Assembly: GCA_945873875.1 (NCBI GenBank)
Contig: CAMCER010000020.1
Location: 1 to 8,817 of the forward strand
From: an uncultured Clostridia bacterium
GTDB taxonomy: Bacteria > Bacillota_A > Clostridia > Peptostreptococcales > Anaerovoracaceae
Direction of reading: 5' to 3'
DNA: 8,817 bases
Shown: piece by piece, positions 5,879 to 8,817 of the stretch
How the letters are laid out: each line of letters begins with the position of its first letter
How positions within the stretch are numbered: position 1 is the first letter of the stretch
The notes under the pieces: model-generated
The model's input: only the letters and a program-made list of their open reading frames with translations
Databases searched by the model: none
Told to the model about the DNA's origin: nothing
Made by a program: the position numbers and the translations under genes

Positions 5879-6015
5879 GCGAAAAGGGTCGCAGGGAAGC
5901 CTAGCGAAAAGGGTCGCAGGGAAGCCTAGCGAAAAGGGTCGCGGGGAAGCCTAGCGAAAAGGGCCGCGGGGAAACTTTGCGAAAAGGGCCGCGGGGAAGC
6001 CTTGCGAAGAGGGCC
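5879..6015. repeat. 25-bp tandem repeat array, about 5.5 copies
   Basis: Units at 5879-5903, 5904-5928, 5929-5953, 5954-5978 and 5979-6003, plus a partial sixth at 6004-6015. Every unit begins GCGAARAGGG. Units 1 and 2 are identical, unit 3 has one change (A to G at position 15), units 4 and 5 change T to C at position 11, and unit 4 also differs near its end (AACTTT instead of AGCCTA). In units 1-3 GCGA can pair with TCGC 6 nt later; the T to C change weakens this in units 4-5. There are no spacers, so it is not CRISPR. A 25-bp period shifts the reading frame in each copy, so it is not a coding repeat. Graded divergence along the array suggests slippage expansion. Function unknown. Confidence 0.93.
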
Positions 6016-6064
6016 TTAGAAAAGAGGCTGTTGATGATAGCCCGTTGAGGGACTGCAAATAATG

Positions 6065-6094
6065 AAAAAGAAGGTCGTGAAAGACCTTCTTTTT
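6065..6094. terminator. bidirectional terminator downstream of glyA
   Basis: A perfect 12-bp stem, AAAAAGAAGGTC (6065-6076) with GACCTTCTTTTT (6083-6094) and a 6-nt loop GTGAAA. Read on either strand it ends in a T-run, so it works both ways. It lies 23 bp beyond the glyA stop on the minus strand and would also block plus-strand transcription from the repeat region. Confidence 0.93.
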
Positions 6095-6117
6095 ATTTCT
6101 CTGATTTGATCCGCGTC

Positions 6118-7356
6118 CTATGCGTTCAGCGGGTATTTATCTGTCAGAGTCTTGATAATGGCTCTGGCTTTTTCTACGTTTGAAGCGTCCTTGATGACCA
6201 GGGCGATAGCTTCTGCGATCTGATCCATATCTTCTTCAACCATGCCGCGAGTTGTGACTGCCGGTGTACCCAGACGAAGTCCGCTGGTCACGAAAGGTGA
6301 CTCGGGGTCGTTAGGGATGGTGTTCTTGTTGCAGGTGATGTGGGCATCGTCAAGGAGCTTCTCAGCTTCTTTTCCTGTCATGCCTGTTCCTGTCAGGTCT
6401 ACCAGCATCAGGTGGTTGTCTGTACCGCCGGATACGATCTTTACGTCTCTGTCCATGAGTCCCTTGCACAGGGCAGCGGCGTTCTTCAGTATCTGCTCCT
6501 GATAAGTCTTGAATTCAGGCTGCAGAGCTTCCTTGAAGCAGACTGCCTTGGCTGCGATCACATGCATGAGAGGGCCTCCCTGGATACCCGGGAATACGGC
6601 CTTGTTGAAGTTGAACTTCTTGGCGTTTTCTTCGCTGCTCATGATCATGCCGCCGCGCGGTCCTCTGAGAGTCTTATGTGTAGTGGTCGTCGTCACGTGA
6701 GCGTACGGGATCGGGCTCGGGTGGAGTCCTGCAGCAACAGGACCTGCGATGTGAGCGATGTCAGCCATAAGGTATGCGCCGACTTCATCAGCGATCTCTC
6801 TGAATCTCTTGAAATCTATAGTTCTGCAGTAAGCGCTTGCTCCGCAGACGATAAGTTTCGGACTGCATTCTTTCGCGATGCGGAGAACTTCATCGTAATC
6901 TATCCTTCCGGAGTCGTCTACGCCGTAAGGTACGATATTGAAATATGTTCCGGACATGTTAGCCGGGCTTCCGTGAGTCAGGTGGCCGCCGTGGTCCAGA
7001 TTCAGTCCCATGACTGTGTCTCCGGGTTTCAGCATAGCGAAGAATACTGCCATGTTAGCCTGTGCTCCGGAATGCGGCTGCACGTTTACGTATTCGCATC
7101 CGAACAGTTCCTTTGCGCGGGCGATAGCCAGATCTTCAGCGATATCCACGCACTGGCATCCGCCGTAATATCTCTTGCCGCTGTAGCCTTCTGCGTATTT
7201 GTTGGTGAAGGGGCTTCCCATAGCTGCCATGACTGCTTTGCTCACCCAGTTTTCAGATGCAATAAGTTCGATGTGAGAATTCTGTCTCTCTACTTCCGCT
7301 TTGATCGCTTCTGCGATCTCAGGATCAGTGTTTCTGATCTCATCAAATGAATACAT
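6118..7356 (-). CDS. glyA: serine hydroxymethyltransferase
   Basis: A PLP enzyme that converts serine and tetrahydrofolate to glycine and 5,10-methylene-tetrahydrofolate in the cytoplasm, supplying one-carbon units. The 412-residue length is typical. Family landmarks: [12 protein letters not shown] (31-42), [15 protein letters not shown] (53-67), [13 protein letters not shown] (93-105), [13 protein letters not shown] (118-130), MADIAHIAG (197-205, with the PLP-contacting D199 and H202), and [16 protein letters not shown] (221-236) with the Schiff-base lysine K228. No disruption is visible. The start has an AAGGGAG site 7 bases upstream (7364-7370 on the plus strand). It is transcribed alone, divergently from the pyruvate:ferredoxin oxidoreductase gene, from the promoter at 7419-7447, and ends at the 6065-6094 hairpin. 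The leader of about 55 nt is too short for a typical glycine or tetrahydrofolate riboswitch. Confidence 0.98.
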   Translation of the reverse strand: MYSFDEIRNTDPEIAEAIKAEVERQNSHIELIASENWVSKAVMAAMGSPFTNKYAEGYSGKRYYGGCQCVDIAEDLAIARAKELFGCEYVNVQPHSGAQANMAVFFAMLKPGDTVMGLNLDHGGHLTHGSPANMSGTYFNIVPYGVDDSGRIDYDEVLRIAKECSPKLIVCGASAYCRTIDFKRFREIADEVGAYLMADIAHIAGPVAAGLHPSPIPYAHVTTTTTHKTLRGPRGGMIMSSEENAKKFNFNKAVFPGIQGGPLMHVIAAKAVCFKEALQPEFKTYQEQILKNAAALCKGLMDRDVKIVSGGTDNHLMLVDLTGTGMTGKEAEKLLDDAHITCNKNTIPNDPESPFVTSGLRLGTPAVTTRGMVEEDMDQIAEAIALVIKDASNVEKARAIIKTLTDKYPLNA

Positions 7357-7418
7357 TCTTTGACTCCCTTTTATTTAACAAACTTTAATTGATTATCTTG
7401 GATTTCCCTACTCGAATT

Positions 7419-7447
7419 ATTCTAATAAATAACAGGAGGAAATTCAA
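7419..7447 (-). promoter_or_regulatory. sigma-A type promoter for glyA
   Basis: On the minus strand: TTGAAT (-35; plus-strand ATTCAA at 7442-7447), a spacer of exactly 17 bp, and TAGAAT (-10; plus-strand ATTCTA at 7419-7424). The -10 is about 62 bp before the ATG. The DNA upstream of the -35 (7448-7493) holds several runs of A on the plus strand, spaced roughly a helical turn apart in part, which could act as an UP-like or bent element. Confidence 0.75.
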
Positions 7448-7524
7448 GAAAAACGACAAAAGTCAGAGGAAATAAACAAAAGAAAAATCAAAACGTGTTT
7501 ACAGAGCACAAAACCTCGGACAAA

Positions 7525-7542
7525 GCGGCATGATCATGCCGC
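7525..7542. promoter_or_regulatory. perfect 18-bp palindrome, candidate operator
   Basis: GCGGCATGATCATGCCGC is its own exact reverse complement, with no central gap, in the 329-bp divergent region between glyA and the oxidoreductase gene. It is about 80 bp upstream of the glyA -35 and about 75-95 bp upstream of the candidate promoter at 7618-7645. The symmetry suits a dimeric DNA-binding protein. It matches no operator I recognise (it is not Rex-like). There is no adjoining T-run, so a terminator is unlikely. Confidence 0.4.
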
Positions 7543-7579
7543 CGAAAGCCTTTTGAAAACGCGGCCGGAAGGAGGCAGG

Positions 7580-7627
7580 ATGAGGCACCATACCTTGACC
7601 AGACGAGCCCGGATATGTTATCATTGA
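7580..7627 (+). CDS. possible 15-codon leader ORF
   Basis: An ATG at 7580 preceded 4 bases upstream by a strong GGAAGGAGG sequence opens MRHHTLTRRARICYH and stops with TGA at 7625-7627. The Shine-Dalgarno match is the only positive evidence. It lies upstream of the likely oxidoreductase promoter, so it would need a different transcript. It may be chance. Confidence 0.15.
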   Translation: MRHHTLTRRARICYH

Positions 7628-7645
7628 GGACCAAATTAATATAAT
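7618..7645 (+). promoter_or_regulatory. probable promoter for the pyruvate:ferredoxin oxidoreductase gene
   Basis: A perfect TATAAT at 7640-7645 has TTATCA (4 of 6 to TTGACA) 16 bp upstream at 7618-7623. The start codon is 40 bp beyond the -10, giving a short leader with the AAGGAG ribosome binding site at 7674-7679. A TTGACC lies farther upstream at 7595-7600 without a good -10 at the right distance. Confidence 0.5.
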
Positions 7646-7685
7646 AGTGGCAACCGGAATGTCTGTTTTAGTTAAGGAGAGAGAA

Positions 7686-8817
7686 ATGACAGAAAACAAG
7701 AGGCACTTTGCAACTATGGATGGCAATGAAGCAGCAGCGCACATGGCGTATCCGTTTACCGAGGTGGCAGCGATCTACCCCATAACACCGTCATCGCCAA
7801 TGGCGACACTGACTGACAAGTGGTCGGCGCAGGGACGAAAGAATATTTTCGGACAGCCTGTCAAGCTGACTGAGATGCAGTCGGAGGCAGGAGCTATCGG
7901 GGCGGTCCACGGTGCGATCCAGACGGGAGCACTTTCCACCAGTTACACCTCATCACAGGGGCTCATGCTCATGATCCCGGTCCTTTACAGGATAGCGGGA
8001 GAAAGACACCCTGTAGTTCTTCACGTGGCAGCCAGGACAGTAGGCACACATGCCATGAGTATTTTCGGTGACCATTCAGATGTAATGGCCTGCAGAGAGA
8101 CAGGTTTCGCCCAGTTCTGCACAGCATCAGTACAGGAGATCGCAGATCTGGCGCCGGTGGCACATCTTGCGGCGATAGAAGGAAACGTTCCCTTCATGCA
8201 TTTCTTTGACGGATTCCGCACATCACATGAAATAAATAAAGTCGAGATACCGGATATGGATAAGATAACAGGGCTTCTGAATAAAAAAGCTCTGAAGGAT
8301 TTCAAGGACAGGGCTCTCAATCCGGAGCATCCTACCTTGAGAAACACAGTCCAGAACGGTGATATATATTTCCAGGTCCGCGAAGCCAATAACAAAGACT
8401 ACGAAGACCTCCCCTCGATAGTAGAGAAGTACTTCCATAAGATCAACAAGATCACAGGCAGGAATTATGAACTGTTCAATTACTACGGAGACCCTGAGGC
8501 TACAGACATTATCATAGCTATGGGTTCTGTTACAGGCGCAGTACAGCAGGCAGTGGATGCCTTGAGAAGAGAAGGCCGCAAAGTCGGATTCCTGCAGGTG
8601 CACCTGTACAGACCGTTTTCCGCGAAGCACTTCCTGGCAGGAGTGCCGGAAACAGTTAAACGCATAGCAGTCCTTGACAGGTGCAAGGACATGGGAGCTT
8701 TAGGCGAGCCCCTTTACGAGGATGTCTGCACGGCGATATTCAAGGCAAAGCGCGACATCGATATCTACGGCGGAAGATACGGCCTGAGTTCAAAGGATAC
8801 AGACCCTGCTCAGATGG
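7686..8817 (+). CDS. nifJ: pyruvate:ferredoxin (flavodoxin) oxidoreductase, N-terminal part
   Basis: Oxidises pyruvate with CoA to acetyl-CoA and CO2, passing electrons to ferredoxin; it is the central fermentative enzyme of clostridia. The frame runs open for 377 codons to the window edge, so about two thirds of a usual 1,170-1,200-residue single-chain enzyme is missing, including the [4Fe-4S] and TPP domains. Visible: the N-terminal TMDGNEAAAHMAYPFTEVAA block, YPITPSSPMA with T34, EMQSEAGAIGAVHGA with E67, and ARTVGTHAMSIFGDHSDVM with R117. These correspond, with a constant +3 offset, to Thr31, Glu64 and Arg114 of the Desulfovibrio africanus enzyme as I recall it. Domain II begins around DIIIAMGSVTGAVQQAVDAL and includes DRCKDMGALGEPLYEDV, where many relatives read DRTKEPGALGEPLY. 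The start has AAGGAG 6 bases upstream. No frameshift is seen. Confidence 0.95.
   Translation, partial: MTENKRHFATMDGNEAAAHMAYPFTEVAAIYPITPSSPMATLTDKWSAQGRKNIFGQPVKLTEMQSEAGAIGAVHGAIQTGALSTSYTSSQGLMLMIPVLYRIAGERHPVVLHVAARTVGTHAMSIFGDHSDVMACRETGFAQFCTASVQEIADLAPVAHLAAIEGNVPFMHFFDGFRTSHEINKVEIPDMDKITGLLNKKALKDFKDRALNPEHPTLRNTVQNGDIYFQVREANNKDYEDLPSIVEKYFHKINKITGRNYELFNYYGDPEATDIIIAMGSVTGAVQQAVDALRREGRKVGFLQVHLYRPFSAKHFLAGVPETVKRIAVLDRCKDMGALGEPLYEDVCTAIFKAKRDIDIYGGRYGLSSKDTDPAQM

Noticed and set aside
5879..6015. CRISPR array
   Set aside because: The 25-bp units abut with no unique spacers, and no cas genes are present in the window.
6340..7350. A 336-codon open frame on the plus strand, antisense to nearly all of glyA
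   Set aside because: Its sequence resembles no family, it has an irregular Cys/Ser/Val-rich composition, and it mirrors the codon pattern of a clear serine hydroxymethyltransferase on the other strand. It is a shadow of glyA.
7357..7411. Glycine or tetrahydrofolate riboswitch ahead of glyA
   Set aside because: The leader from the predicted start point is only about 55 nt and AT-rich, with no aptamer-like conserved core that I can see.
7499..7744. An 81-codon minus-strand open frame crossing the oxidoreductase start
   Set aside because: It overlaps the conserved 5' end of the oxidoreductase gene antisense, shows no family motifs and has no clear ribosome binding site.

Overview
The window looks like chromosome from an anaerobic, fermentative member of the Bacillota (Clostridia or a relative). 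The basis is the gene set: a homodimeric-type pyruvate:ferredoxin oxidoreductase, a Firmicutes-type glucose-6-phosphate isomerase, a UPF0371/DUF1846 protein and an AEC carrier. Strong GGAGG-like ribosome binding sites and TATAAT/TAGAAT promoters fit the same group. I cannot fix the genus. I see no phage genes, transposases, tRNA, rRNA or CRISPR array, and the gene content is ordinary housekeeping metabolism.

Layout. (1) 1-2613, plus strand: the last 71 codons of a UPF0371/DUF1846 protein, then an AEC-family permease and a compact glucose-6-phosphate isomerase, closed by a GC-rich hairpin terminator that also faces the next gene. (2) 2644-4287, minus strand: a phosphoglucomutase/phosphomannomutase-like enzyme of an unusual subfamily, convergent with pgi. 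(3) 4288-4538: a divergent control region with an extended -10 promoter on each strand and a 34-bp imperfect tandem duplication between them. (4) 4539-5686, plus strand: a glyoxalase-like VOC protein with a complete metal site and a histidine phosphatase carrying an acidic linker, probably one transcript. (5) 5687-6117: a repeat-rich, gene-free stretch of about 430 bp. It holds two near-identical long palindromes, an intrinsic terminator between them, a 25-bp tandem array of about 5.5 copies, and a bidirectional terminator. (6) 6118-7356, minus strand: glyA. (7) 7357-7685: a divergent control region with a good glyA promoter, a perfect 18-bp palindrome and a probable promoter for the next gene. 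(8) 7686-8817, plus strand: the first 377 codons of pyruvate:ferredoxin oxidoreductase, running off the window.

Together the genes cover central carbon metabolism: hexose-phosphate interconversion (pgi and the phosphohexomutase), pyruvate oxidation to acetyl-CoA with reduced ferredoxin (nifJ/por), and one-carbon supply from serine (glyA). The VOC protein may handle methylglyoxal-type by-products. I found no convincing new multi-gene system. The least explained DNA is the repeat cluster at 5696-6015. The most interesting proteins are the phosphohexomutase, with a non-canonical phosphate loop, and the short isomerase, with Asp where related enzymes have the catalytic Glu.
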